NCBI RefSeq assembly: GCF_006874645.1
Contig: NZ_CP030082.1
Coordinates: 2,046,001-2,110,000 of the forward strand
Direction: 5' to 3'
Length of the DNA stretch: 64,000 nucleotides
DNA from: Bdellovibrio sp. ZAP7
GTDB taxonomy: Bacteria > Bdellovibrionota > Bdellovibrionia > Bdellovibrionales > Bdellovibrionaceae
Made by a program: the position numbers and the translations under genes. The notes beneath the pieces are model-generated. The model did no database searches, had not been told where the DNA came from, and saw only the letters and a list, made by a program, of their open reading frames with translations. Shown here in pieces: positions 17,751-26,942 of this stretch (the first letter of the stretch is position 1; every line of letters begins with the position of its first letter).

Positions 17751-18152
17751 ATGTCTTCTACTTTTTCCGACGAATTTAGAAAGTATCAAAAACAGGAGCG
17801 CCGCCTGACAGCTGCGATCGTCTTGGTGTCTGTATTGGCGCCGGTTTCTTTTACTTTGTTGTTGGAAAGAAAGTTTCATTGGACCGTTTGTGGAACGACA
17901 GCTCTTTTGTTTTTGGTGGCAGCGGTGGCTTTGCACGTTTACCGTGCGCAGGTGTCTCAAAAACTTTTAAAGAAGTATGAAAATCTTGAAGTAGGTTCGG
18001 TGTTGGCGAAAAAGATTTCTCCAAAAGCCCCAAGTCGTTTTGTGATCACTAACACTGGCTACAATCACTTCTATCTAAAATGCCTGAATACGGGCGAGCA
18101 AGTTCTCGTGTCTAAACACAGAGTTCGCGAAGATTTCGATATTGCAAATTGA
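17751..18152 (+). CDS. Small two-helix membrane protein, unknown function
   Basis: This 133-residue protein has two hydrophobic helices (AIVLVSVLAPVSFTLLL and CGTTALLFLVAAVALHV) and a soluble C-terminal half (PSRFVITNTGYNHFYLKCLNTGEQVLVSKHRV) that looks beta-rich. ATG at 17751 has GAGAGGG upstream; the in-frame ATG at 17694 lacks a site. No family recognised. Confidence 0.65.
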   Translation: MSSTFSDEFRKYQKQERRLTAAIVLVSVLAPVSFTLLLERKFHWTVCGTTALLFLVAAVALHVYRAQVSQKLLKKYENLEVGSVLAKKISPKAPSRFVITNTGYNHFYLKCLNTGEQVLVSKHRVREDFDIAN

Positions 18153-18196
18153 TTTCAACATTCTCATGACGGAGCCTATTTCAAATGGAGGCTCCA

Positions 18197-19054
18197 GTGC
18201 GAAGACTTGCGTTTATTTCAGCGCTCTTCACTTTGCTATATCTAAAGATATCTGTCGCTGGTGTCTTAGATTATAGCTGCTCTTCGAAAACTCTGAATGG
18301 CGTCAATTTCAAATATTGTATCAATCAAGTTGATCGCACTCGCAATCACGACATCGTCTATTTCTTTCACGGCATCTCTGCCAACGCCGAATCCTGGTTT
18401 AATAAAGGCGACACGCGATCCATATCCAAACGCTGGTTACTAAAGGGTTATGAACCGACAGTCATCACAATCTCTTTCGGTCCGGCTTGGATGCTGGTGG
18501 ATAATGCCAAAGCCAGAACTCTGCCTCTTTTTAAAGATCACATTCTGCCATTCTTAGAAAATGAAGTGGGTGGTTTGGGGCAAGGTCGACGGATGTTGAT
18601 TGGGCAATCTATGGGGGGCTTTAACGCGGCTGAAGCGACGTTAAGAATGCCTGGATATTTTTCGAAGGCACTTCTTTTGTGTCCCGCTTTATCGGTCATT
18701 GGCCCTTATTCAAGCAGCCAGGATATCGCAGACTACAAGCAGCGAACGCGGGCTGAAAGCTTCCTGGTGGATTCTCTTATCGATATTTCAAAAAACTTTA
18801 TTGTCGATGCTGCGGATTGGGATCACCACGATCCCTTGAAATTACCGGTGTCCTATCCTCAAGGGGTTTTGAAGCCAGTGTATTATGTATCAACGGGTCG
18901 GGGAGACAATTTCGGCTTCCAAGAGGGCTCTCAATTATTCGTTAACATCACAAATAAATATAGCTTCCAGGCACAGTGGGCACCCGTTTATGGATATCAC
19001 TGCAGTTTCAATCGTCAGGGAGCCGCTGATTTTATTAGAGGAGTTTCGAAATGA
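18197..19054 (+). CDS. Secreted alpha/beta-hydrolase, esterase family
   Basis: This 285-residue exported hydrolase begins with signal peptide MRRLAFISALFTLLYLKISVAG. The nucleophile elbow is GQSMGGF, an oxyanion-type FFHGISAN occurs early, and a late His (YGYHCSF) probably completes the triad, as in the esterase D/antigen 85-like family. GTG at 18197 is preferred to ATG at 18185 because GGAGG within that ATG's own sequence stands five bases before the GTG. A GGAGCCT/AGGCTCC repeat (18171-18177, 18189-18195) partly pairs this binding site. The last four bases overlap khpA. Confidence 0.78.
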   Translation: MRRLAFISALFTLLYLKISVAGVLDYSCSSKTLNGVNFKYCINQVDRTRNHDIVYFFHGISANAESWFNKGDTRSISKRWLLKGYEPTVITISFGPAWMLVDNAKARTLPLFKDHILPFLENEVGGLGQGRRMLIGQSMGGFNAAEATLRMPGYFSKALLLCPALSVIGPYSSSQDIADYKQRTRAESFLVDSLIDISKNFIVDAADWDHHDPLKLPVSYPQGVLKPVYYVSTGRGDNFGFQEGSQLFVNITNKYSFQAQWAPVYGYHCSFNRQGAADFIRGVSK

Positions 19055-19368
19055 ACGATATGGAATCATATAAAGGTTTTAAAGAAGAAAATCGCATCAA
19101 AGGTGATGACATAAATGCTGATGAATACCGCGAGGAAATCCGGCAACTGATCGAAAAAGTGGTTCGCTTCTTAGTGGACCAGCCTGAAACAGTCACGGTC
19201 ACGACTTATGTGGGACCAAAGACGACGGTTTACCGTGTGAATTGTGCGAAAGACAATTTAGGTCAAGTTATCGGAGCTCAAGGAAAAACCATCATGGGAT
19301 TGCGGGCCGTTGTACATGCCATGACAGCACGAAATGGAATCCGTTCTATTGTGGAGATTCCGGTATAG
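19051..19368 (+). CDS. khpA: KH-domain RNA-binding protein (KhpA-like)
   Basis: This 105-residue protein has a single KH domain: VTVTTYVGPKTTVYRVNCAKDNLGQVIGAQGKTIMGLRAVVHAM contains the GxxG loop GAQG. It matches the KhpA/YlqC family of small cytoplasmic RNA-binding proteins that pair with KhpB in other bacteria. The N-terminal 25 residues are an acidic extension beyond the family core. It starts by ATGA overlap with the esterase gene. This neighbourhood is unusual; khpA normally sits with rpsP and trmD. Confidence 0.85.
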   Translation: MNDMESYKGFKEENRIKGDDINADEYREEIRQLIEKVVRFLVDQPETVTVTTYVGPKTTVYRVNCAKDNLGQVIGAQGKTIMGLRAVVHAMTARNGIRSIVEIPV

Positions 19369-19377
19369 GCGGCAAGA

Positions 19378-20313
19378 GTGACCAGAAATTCTTTGATCAT
19401 TTTAGTGGTGGTCTTGGTGATCGGCTTTGGAGTCTGGTTTACCAAGTTTGGCCAAGAACTAAAAAGAACACAGGAAATCGTCAATGAAAAGAACGACGAC
19501 ACCCAACGCCTTTTACGTCGTCGTACCGCAGCCGTAACGGAACAGCCCACCGTCGATAATTCCCTTCGTAAAACTCAGCTGCAAAAAGAGATTCAGGATC
19601 TTTCCACGCAGCTGTATCAGGAAAATCAGAAACTCGATACGCAGCGCAAATATCTGGATGATCTCAGGAATAAAACCAATCCTGATCGCGTTGAAGTGAA
19701 CTATCGCAATCAAATCAGCACGGCCAATCAAGAGATCCAGACTTTGTCAGATACTCTTCGCGGAGATCAATTTAATGAAGCGGAAATTCAGCGCGAGGTC
19801 CAGCGCATTTCGACCGAAACTAATACGGCCGCTCGATTTTACACCGAGCAAATGGACAAAAACATCAAGGATCAAGAGGCCATAATTCGCAGAACTCAAG
19901 AGGATCTTGAGTATTGGATGGGCAATTTGAACTACATGACTTTGCGGGATCAAAACGTCAGCATTTTACAACAACAGCTGGCGGCCCAAAACCAACAATT
20001 GCAGGATATGAAAGTCCAAAGACTGCAAATTTCCGCACAAGCTTTGGAACAAACTCAGAATGTGCAAGCTCAAGCCCGGCAAATTGCCTCTGAAAATGCA
20101 GCGGCCCGGGCTGATGTGCAGGATCAAATAGATTCGTTGCGTGAACAGATTCAAAGATTGGAATACGCTTATCGACAAACTCGCTATGGGCAAATGTCTG
20201 CACAATCTCAAGTCAATCAGGCTGAACGAAACCTACAGGGCCAGCAGGAAGTAATCCGTTCCGTTCAAGAGCTCTTGCGGGAAAAACAAGGTGAATTTAA
20301 TCAGCTTCAGTAG
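19378..20313 (+). CDS. Membrane-anchored long coiled-coil protein
   Basis: This 311-residue protein has one N-terminal helix (SLIILVVVLVIGFGVWF) and then almost continuous Gln/Glu/Arg-rich heptads to the end (QLQKEIQDLSTQLYQENQKL and further). The likely arrangement is an inner-membrane anchor with a periplasmic coiled coil. It starts at GTG nine bases after khpA with a weak site. The function is unknown; the adjacent gene encodes a protein of similar single-pass design, suggesting a shared envelope role. Confidence 0.7.
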   Translation: MTRNSLIILVVVLVIGFGVWFTKFGQELKRTQEIVNEKNDDTQRLLRRRTAAVTEQPTVDNSLRKTQLQKEIQDLSTQLYQENQKLDTQRKYLDDLRNKTNPDRVEVNYRNQISTANQEIQTLSDTLRGDQFNEAEIQREVQRISTETNTAARFYTEQMDKNIKDQEAIIRRTQEDLEYWMGNLNYMTLRDQNVSILQQQLAAQNQQLQDMKVQRLQISAQALEQTQNVQAQARQIASENAAARADVQDQIDSLREQIQRLEYAYRQTRYGQMSAQSQVNQAERNLQGQQEVIRSVQELLREKQGEFNQLQ

Positions 20314-20345
20314 ACCTTGAACTAAAACTGGTTCATCATAAACCC

Positions 20346-21107
20346 ATGAAAAACAGAAAAACCGCCATCATTCTTTTTGTGATTTTAGTCATCGTGATTG
20401 TTCTAGCCGTGATTTTCTTCCCGAAAAAAACGGGTAATGAGGCCGGGGAGTCGGTCGCAACAGTTGATTCGACTCAGCCCCCTGTTATTCCGGAAAACAG
20501 AATCACCCGTGTTCAGCTTCCTCAAGGCACAGATCAAGTGATCTATCACGATGAGGCTCAACCCGAAAAACCGGTGATTACTTTGAACACAGGTAATTTT
20601 GAAAGCTTTGTTCTAAAGTGCTTTCAAGGCGAAAATTGTGTTTTGGGCGATGACCCCATGAAAATGTACCAGGACTTTAAGGCGGCCGGAAATAACCGGG
20701 CAATTGATAGTTTGATTTCATTTTTACGTTCTAAATTAAGAAAACCTGAATTCAAAGATCAGTACAAAGACATCGTAAAAAAAATGATCGAAGATTTTTA
20801 TCCACCGGAAGAAAAACAATTTCAGGAAGCCGCTTATTACAATTACCTGGGTGATTTAAATAAGTCTTTGGAATTGTATTTGGATCTCAAAGAAAAAGCG
20901 AAAACAAATCCCAAACTTCATGATGTTCCGAATTTGAATATCGCTAACACTTATTACGACTTAAAAAGATACTCTGATGCTCAACCTTACTATGAGGCAG
21001 CCTTACTGGACTATACTTCTGGAAAGTTCAAATCAACTCCAGACCCAACTCCATTTGTGGAAGAGCGTATTTCTGAAATCAAAGCACGACTTTATCACAC
21101 TCAATAG
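20346..21107 (+). CDS. Single-pass membrane protein with TPR-like C-terminus
   Basis: This 253-residue protein has an N-terminal helix (TAIILFVILVIVIVLAVIFF), a linker rich in Pro/Thr/Gln, and a helical C-terminal part with TPR-like pairs (AAYYNYLGDLNKSLELYLDL; IANTYYDLKRYSDAQPYYEAAL). It is probably periplasmic or surface-facing. It lies 32 bp after the coiled-coil gene on the same strand, likely the same operon, and ends three bases before a convergent gene. Confidence 0.7.
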   Translation: MKNRKTAIILFVILVIVIVLAVIFFPKKTGNEAGESVATVDSTQPPVIPENRITRVQLPQGTDQVIYHDEAQPEKPVITLNTGNFESFVLKCFQGENCVLGDDPMKMYQDFKAAGNNRAIDSLISFLRSKLRKPEFKDQYKDIVKKMIEDFYPPEEKQFQEAAYYNYLGDLNKSLELYLDLKEKAKTNPKLHDVPNLNIANTYYDLKRYSDAQPYYEAALLDYTSGKFKSTPDPTPFVEERISEIKARLYHTQ

Positions 21108-21110
21108 TAT

Positions 21111-22037
21111 TTATTTAAAAGGCAAGATGTCCTGGCGCAAAGTCTCTTGTAGCAACGGTCGTAAGGTTTCCATGGATTTAATCCCTGTGAAAACAACCTC
21201 GAATTCAAGATCGACTTTGCCGTGCCATAATTCATTGTGAGAAACCATATCGTAAGTATTGATTTCAACATCACCACGGCGATAGGCATTCAGAAGCTGT
21301 TCCTTGGAAAAAGGAATCAAGTATGGTTCCTGCTTTTGAAACTTAAAATAGTTAACCGCGAAGTGAGTTCTGGCGCCGAAAGGGTCTGTTTTAATGGGTT
21401 TTCCATCCACCCATTGCTCGCGTTCAGTTTGATTCATAACTCTGGAAAGATTAATTTGATCGGGTAGACTGGAAATAAAAATCTCACCTTGGTCTGCCGT
21501 TTTAATCGTACCATTTTCGTCAACATAAGAAGCTTTAAATCTTCGCACTACGGGATCATTGGAAATACCATCACGGAATTGAAAAGATCTATCCACAAAA
21601 GCGGCATAGCCATTAGAACGAATTTGTTCAAACTCGATATCGCCATCGTGTTTGTTAATGAGTTTAACGATAAAAAGACCATAACCATCGACCAAATTGC
21701 CAGGCATTAATTTAACGTCGGCAACGGTGAAATCAGTCATGTGAACTTTGTTGTAAGCGCGGCCTTTTTCAATAGTTCGGGAATTTTCATGGAGAACGGC
21801 CTCGGCCAATTTTGCAATTTGCGCTTTAATCTGATTGTTCTGAGCAGAGTTTTCGACAAGATTTTTACTGACTATACGTTTATAAAACACGCGTGGAACG
21901 ACCAAAAGTTCCTCTGCAAAGACGTATTCGCAGCTATGGGCGCCATGGGCATGAAACGGCAATACAGCTGTAAATAGAATGAACAGCCATAGCGAAGCCT
22001 TAAGGTTTAAACCAGCACATATGCGTCGAATACTCAT
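21111..22037 (-). CDS. Secreted protein of unknown function
   Basis: An exported protein of about 308 residues. Its N-terminus has a basic start (MSIRRICAGLNLKASL), then a hydrophobic core (WLFILFTAVLPFHAHGA), consistent with a signal peptide. The mature part alternates charged and aromatic residues and has only one cysteine near the start; no catalytic motif is seen. ATG at 22037 is preferred over the TTG at 22055 but neither has a strong ribosome binding site. Its upstream side faces the long AT-rich non-coding stretch. Confidence 0.65.
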   Translation of the reverse strand: MSIRRICAGLNLKASLWLFILFTAVLPFHAHGAHSCEYVFAEELLVVPRVFYKRIVSKNLVENSAQNNQIKAQIAKLAEAVLHENSRTIEKGRAYNKVHMTDFTVADVKLMPGNLVDGYGLFIVKLINKHDGDIEFEQIRSNGYAAFVDRSFQFRDGISNDPVVRRFKASYVDENGTIKTADQGEIFISSLPDQINLSRVMNQTEREQWVDGKPIKTDPFGARTHFAVNYFKFQKQEPYLIPFSKEQLLNAYRRGDVEINTYDMVSHNELWHGKVDLEFEVVFTGIKSMETLRPLLQETLRQDILPFK

Positions 22038-22926
22038 GGATTTTAAATATTGCAAGCAAAGGACCAGACTGAAAAAGTCAGCTGTCGACTCGTTATTTTA
22101 AACAAATACATCATGTTAAAGTAGTTAAGTTTTGACGTTAAACAGGGTCTGGAAAGAGACCCACAAAAGCTTCTGATAAGTTATATTATGTAACGGTGTA
22201 TATGTATCTGATTTGATTAGAGGGCTTCTTTAAGGTTTAAATCGTATATATTTGATCTGATATTTAGTGGGATTTGTATCCATTTCAGCGATCAGATCCA
22301 TTGAAACTCCCCATTCCTGGCTGATTTAATGAATCGATCTTCGCTGATTATTTAAGCCTATATTTTTGCTGTTTAAACTCAATCTTTGAATGCTTTTAAA
22401 CCTTGAAACTCGACCTAAATTCAACGTCTCTGAATTCATCGTTTAAAAGCCCTCCTTTAAACATACCTTTTTATGGGTCTATTGATATGCCTGGATTCGT
22501 GATCTTTTAATTAAAGCCAAATAGGCATCAAAAACCTTACTTATTTGATGATCCTTTTAAATGTTTTAAAACGAATCATTTTAAAGCCACCAATTAGGTA
22601 GATATTTCGATGTAAATGCGTCGGATTTTAATTCGATGAGATTTTGGTTCGAAATCGATATATTTAAAAACCTAGTTTCAATGATGAATTCGAATCCAAA
22701 CTGATTGTTGAAATATAAAATTTGATTTCAAACATTCAAATCAAACTTCAAAGAACAAATTTTTACGCGGAATAATCTCGAACCATTTCTTTAATTTATA
22801 CGATTGGAATTAAGGATAAAATAACTAGCAAATTCAGTAGGATTAAACGTGAAATCAGAGTTCAGATTTAACACCTGGACCCTGCGTGAAAACTATCTTT
22901 AAGAAGATATCATTATGTTTCAATGG
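22038..22926. other. AT-rich non-coding stretch with repeated TTTAAA
   Basis: About 890 bp without a credible gene on either strand, the longest such stretch in the window. It is markedly AT-rich and holds ten TTTAAA hexamers, several as TTTAAAGCC-like variants, against an expectation of one or two. A GGGTCT/AGACCC hairpin is at 22145-22162. No DnaA-box cluster, tRNA or transposase remnant was seen. It adjoins the secreted ADP-ribosyltransferase unit. Confidence 0.6.
22889..22909 (-). terminator. Weak terminator-like hairpin after the ADP-ribosyltransferase gene
   Basis: On the minus strand TATCTT and AAGATA pair around four bases and are followed by GTTTT. The stem is AT-only, so efficiency is doubtful. 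Confidence 0.35.
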
Positions 22927-24501
22927 TTATCTGAAAATACGTGAACACAATGGCGCAGATATCGGATTATTCGGCAGGAATTTTTCCATAAAGCCGTATC
23001 CATCGCGTTTAAAATAGAATTTAAACACAGATTTCTTAGCCGCGCGATCAGTCCAAATGGTCACCTTAGTATTTGTCTTTTCTGCGACCGTTTCTAAAAA
23101 GGCATCCATCGTGTCATTGTTGGTTTGTCCTGTAAAAGGACCTTCTTTATAAGCGACAACTTCATCAGGAAAGATAACTAATGGCGCCAGCAATTCGATT
23201 TCCCCAGGATATTCCGACATGATGTTTGGAAATAAACGACGACTGTCAATTCTTACGGCCAAAGTCCCGCCGTTAGGAATGTGTTTCATCTTGCCTTTAT
23301 CATCGAGAATCTTTTTTCTGCCCACGAACTTTGTAGCCACCCAAGGATCATAGGTAAACGACAAGAAACTTGAACTTCTTGGTTCATGCGCATGGTTCGT
23401 CATTTGATCTGATATTCCAACGACGGCCGCACCCGATTTGTACTTTTCAATAGCGATATCGCCATTCTGCAAGCGATTTACTGAAAGAGATCTTAAACGT
23501 CTGGTATAGCTGCCTTGATTCTTGGTTAAAACCGTCGACATAAAAGCCACGCGACTTTCACCATCAGGCATGTTTACACGTTGAATTTTATCAGTCGCAT
23601 AATCAACACCGCGAAATGCCACCGTGGATTTTGTTAAATCAGGATGACGAATAGCTTCAAGCCACAAGTTCCAAGCGCTGGATTCTGATGGAGACATCGA
23701 AGCCCAAGGTAAGAAATCAGAAATCATTTGTGCAACAGCCTGGCGATCATTTTTTAAAATCAAATCATTCAGTTTGTCCGCCTGGGATTCCCATTGATCC
23801 AAAGTCTTGGTTTCAGATCTCCAGGTATCCGTTGATTTTTTCTGTAAGCGTTCCGATTTTAAAGCCAGTAGATCTGATTCTTGAGTTTGTTTTGTGGAAT
23901 CCTGAATCAAGCTTGGTAAAAGCCTTTGAATTCGACCCGATGTCTTAGTGATTTGCTCCAAAAACTCGGCAGTAGGTTGTGCATAAGATGATTTTAACAA
24001 ATCGTTTTCAATATGAGCCAGACGGGCACGAGCTGCCAGACTCCCCTTTTCACTATTAAACTGTAATTCAGCCCAGGTATGTGGCGAATCAAATATCAAT
24101 TTATCAAACTCACGGTCCGCGACACGAATATCCGCACCTAAATCAAAATGAGTCAGACGCGTGAATACCAAAAGGTTTTTAAATAGCAATTCAGGCTTTT
24201 TTTCGACCGTTTCGTCGTACTGCAGGCGTATAGTTATGCCATCAGAACCATAACTAGAAACGATTCGGCTATGGTTTTCATTATCGATCAAAGGAACTTT
24301 TTCGATGGCTGTGACAGCGGATTCGCGAAGTTCCAGTTGATTTTCATAAATGCCACCGCCATGTTTTCGGCTCATATTATCGCCAATTAAGAATGCTAGC
24401 TTACGAATACTTTCATCAAACGACAGCTCCTGCGGAGTACCCGCAAAAGCGAAATTATGTATCAAAAGAATCGCAAGGACTACATAAACACGGATGAACA
24501 T
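22927..24501 (-). CDS. Secreted ADP-ribosyltransferase (R-S-E class)
   Basis: This 524-residue exported protein has signal peptide MFIRVYVVLAILLIHNFAFA. The C-terminal half carries the mono-ADP-ribosyltransferase signature: R297 in VAFRGVD, S381-F-T383 in FLSFTYDPWVATKF (STS-type motif) and E434-x-E436 in YPGEIELLAP (the ExE form found in arginine-modifying toxins). Residues 21-280 are helical with no recognised domain. The protein ends APLCSRIFR, resembling the end of its upstream partner. GGGAG precedes the ATG, which overlaps the partner gene by 22 bases, so the two are translated together. Probable effector or toxin; target unknown. Confidence 0.8.
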   Translation of the reverse strand: MFIRVYVVLAILLIHNFAFAGTPQELSFDESIRKLAFLIGDNMSRKHGGGIYENQLELRESAVTAIEKVPLIDNENHSRIVSSYGSDGITIRLQYDETVEKKPELLFKNLLVFTRLTHFDLGADIRVADREFDKLIFDSPHTWAELQFNSEKGSLAARARLAHIENDLLKSSYAQPTAEFLEQITKTSGRIQRLLPSLIQDSTKQTQESDLLALKSERLQKKSTDTWRSETKTLDQWESQADKLNDLILKNDRQAVAQMISDFLPWASMSPSESSAWNLWLEAIRHPDLTKSTVAFRGVDYATDKIQRVNMPDGESRVAFMSTVLTKNQGSYTRRLRSLSVNRLQNGDIAIEKYKSGAAVVGISDQMTNHAHEPRSSSFLSFTYDPWVATKFVGRKKILDDKGKMKHIPNGGTLAVRIDSRRLFPNIMSEYPGEIELLAPLVIFPDEVVAYKEGPFTGQTNNDTMDAFLETVAEKTNTKVTIWTDRAAKKSVFKFYFKRDGYGFMEKFLPNNPISAPLCSRIFR

Positions 24502-26819
24502 CTTGGTGCTCCCATAGATCCAGCAAGTTCTTTCAAACGATAATTACCAGAGATATCTATCTCTAAGCCAAAGCCAGACTTGGTTAGAGCATCACGATAC
24601 ACTTCAAAGAGAACATCTGAACTTAAAGTCCAAACCGAACGGCCTACAGAAGCCGCGGGATCTTTTGCATCAACCACACGAATATCAAAGTATTTCTTCA
24701 TAAAATCTAAGCTGGTGGGATTGATGTAAGCTTTAAACTGGTCCGCGCTCATTCCATCAGGAGCAATCACATAAACTGTCGATTTCACTTTGGGATTGAA
24801 AGTACCCTTCATGATGTCTTCGCTGGAAACTTTCAAAGACTGTCCACGAGGCAAAGCTTGCTGCGTATTTGTCAGTAAACTTCCCAGACTCTTCATCGAG
24901 AAGTCAAAATCCGCTCGTTTGAAGTTTGGTTGCTTCATAATAACAGACAAATCTGATTCCGCCGTGTATCCAGCACGCATTGCGGTTTGTGCCATTTGGA
25001 ATACCGAGATTGCATCACGGCTTGGACTTAGCTCTGTGAGCTTGCGGAACAAAGCCTTGAATCGTGCATTTTGTGGAATCGGTTCATAGTTAGAAATAGG
25101 CGCACGAATTCCGTTTTGAATGAATAGGTTTTCTAAAAGCTTCAATTGATTGCGCTTACGTCGTGAAGACGACTGGGCTGCATGAGCCAAAGTCTCATTC
25201 TCAGATCCTACAACGTCTGAAATTAAAAAGTAGGTTTCAAGTTTTGTTTGTGCACCCATGATCTCGCGCAAATAACCTGTTTCAACTTCAACGATATCGA
25301 ATCCAGCAGCCGTCTTTTTGAGCCACGCGTCTGTTTCTTCAAAAGGTGTGTGAACTTGCCCCACAACAGCCACGCGGTCTTGGGGTGTTGGCGCAAGATG
25401 ACCTTGAGTAAAAGCTAGTTTTTTTCCGGAATGAGTTTGCACGACTCCACCACGGATGACATCCCCGACTTTAATACCTTTATTGGCCATAGCGCCGGCC
25501 GTACCAATATAGACGATGTCCTTATGACCTGTGTCTTTCAAAGCATGAGCGATCGGAACGATTTCATCTCCCCAGACCGCAGAAAACACACGCCAACGTT
25601 TAATCTGACCATTTGAATCTTCTAATAAATAGTCACTGAACTCGTGGCTGGCTTGTTCTGACGTAAACTGAGCATACGAACGTGAAATACTATCGCCGTA
25701 TTTTTCATAAACGTTTTCAATTTTTATACTGCTGTTGTTGATAGCATCTAATTGAAACGAAGATTCCTTCATCGCTCGCTGAGCCATGCCATTAAACTTA
25801 GATACTTGTGATGGCTTATCAACTCCCATCGTTTTAAGCAGCTCCGAGGACTGCGTTTTGACGATATCTAGCATACCAGCATCTCTGATAGCCGTTTCAA
25901 ACGCGCCTTTTTGACCAATCAAAACCTTATCTGCAACCGGCAGATTCTTGAAAATGTCTTTTAAGATGGTCGTCTGTTTTTCATGAAAACGATCCGCATC
26001 GCCATAGATTGAAACCTGGCCTTTTTTTGAAGCAAATGTTTTGCCATCAAACTTAAGTGCCTTGATTTGATCCACAAAGTGCAAAATACGATCAGCACCG
26101 GAGATCAGATTCACCATATAAAAGTGCTTTTGAGTCTTGGGATTAAACGCCAGATAAATCTTATTATAGTTTCTGGCCATGGGTTTGATTTCTTTTACGA
26201 TTTCAAAGCCATTTCTTTCCACGGTTTCAGTGAAGTCGCGTTGATCACCAATAGTGAATGAAATATTACGCTCGTTAATGATCGCATCCCAAACGAAAGC
26301 ACGAGTTGTTTTTTCAGAAATGTATCTTTCAACGTCCATCAGGTATTTTGATTCAAGACGTTCTTCTGGAGTGTCATTCAGTGGAGCGTCCGCAAAATCC
26401 AAAGCCAATGGTTTTATACCTTTGATCCCTTTTGGAGAGTCAGCAACGAACTTCGTCGCAAGTTTGTTTTTAAAGAAATTATAATCCCATTTAAAATCAG
26501 CCGCGGTGGCTTTCACCTCTGGAGCTTTCTTATTCACGATAGATAAAATCAAGCCATCCCAATGAGCTGGAGTATTTAAAATCGTCGCATCTGACGTCGC
26601 CTTATAGATGTCTTCAGGAGTGATTGAATAAAGAGTTTTCACCAAGCTTGGATCGCGCTTATTACTTAAAAAATCAGCTAGGTTTAAGATGTAGAACTGA
26701 AGGCGATCTACAGCGAGCAATCTATCCACGGATTCAACGACGGCAGCATCTCTCGATGAATCTGCAAAGGCCTGAACCCCCATATTGAATATAAATAGCA
26801 ATACGAATAAAAAGCGCAC
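24480..26819 (-). CDS. Secreted protein with nucleoside-phosphorylase-superfamily domain
   Basis: This is a 779-residue exported protein. GTG at 26819 is chosen (GAGG six bases upstream, signal peptide MRFLFVLLFIFNMGVQAFA). The first 400 residues are unrecognised. Residues about 410-560 match the PNP/UDP phosphorylase fold: GDEIVPIAHAL, IGTAGAM near 435-442, and FDIVEVETGYL near 513, in the place of the ribose-binding Glu/Met-Glu motif; SDVVGSENET corresponds to the late catalytic SD. Family members cleave N-glycosidic bonds of nucleosides or nucleotides in the cytoplasm, so export is unusual. It ends GAPRCSSVFM, similar to the downstream ADP-ribosyltransferase. Confidence 0.75.
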   Translation of the reverse strand: MRFLFVLLFIFNMGVQAFADSSRDAAVVESVDRLLAVDRLQFYILNLADFLSNKRDPSLVKTLYSITPEDIYKATSDATILNTPAHWDGLILSIVNKKAPEVKATAADFKWDYNFFKNKLATKFVADSPKGIKGIKPLALDFADAPLNDTPEERLESKYLMDVERYISEKTTRAFVWDAIINERNISFTIGDQRDFTETVERNGFEIVKEIKPMARNYNKIYLAFNPKTQKHFYMVNLISGADRILHFVDQIKALKFDGKTFASKKGQVSIYGDADRFHEKQTTILKDIFKNLPVADKVLIGQKGAFETAIRDAGMLDIVKTQSSELLKTMGVDKPSQVSKFNGMAQRAMKESSFQLDAINNSSIKIENVYEKYGDSISRSYAQFTSEQASHEFSDYLLEDSNGQIKRWRVFSAVWGDEIVPIAHALKDTGHKDIVYIGTAGAMANKGIKVGDVIRGGVVQTHSGKKLAFTQGHLAPTPQDRVAVVGQVHTPFEETDAWLKKTAAGFDIVEVETGYLREIMGAQTKLETYFLISDVVGSENETLAHAAQSSSRRKRNQLKLLENLFIQNGIRAPISNYEPIPQNARFKALFRKLTELSPSRDAISVFQMAQTAMRAGYTAESDLSVIMKQPNFKRADFDFSMKSLGSLLTNTQQALPRGQSLKVSSEDIMKGTFNPKVKSTVYVIAPDGMSADQFKAYINPTSLDFMKKYFDIRVVDAKDPAASVGRSVWTLSSDVLFEVYRDALTKSGFGLEIDISGNYRLKELAGSMGAPRCSSVFM

Positions 26820-26942
26820 ACGACACCTCAACGTGTTCCAGGTGCAAAACGGGTGCGCAGTTAACTATTTGATTTCATGTAATTTACAAGGGGAATAGAG
26901 AGTTCCCCGCGTGGATTGTCATCTAAGCGTATACAGAGCGTA

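Noticed and set aside
22038-22926. Replication origin in the AT-rich gap
   Set aside because: No DnaA-box cluster (TTATCCACA-like) and no dnaA, dnaN or gidA-type neighbours.
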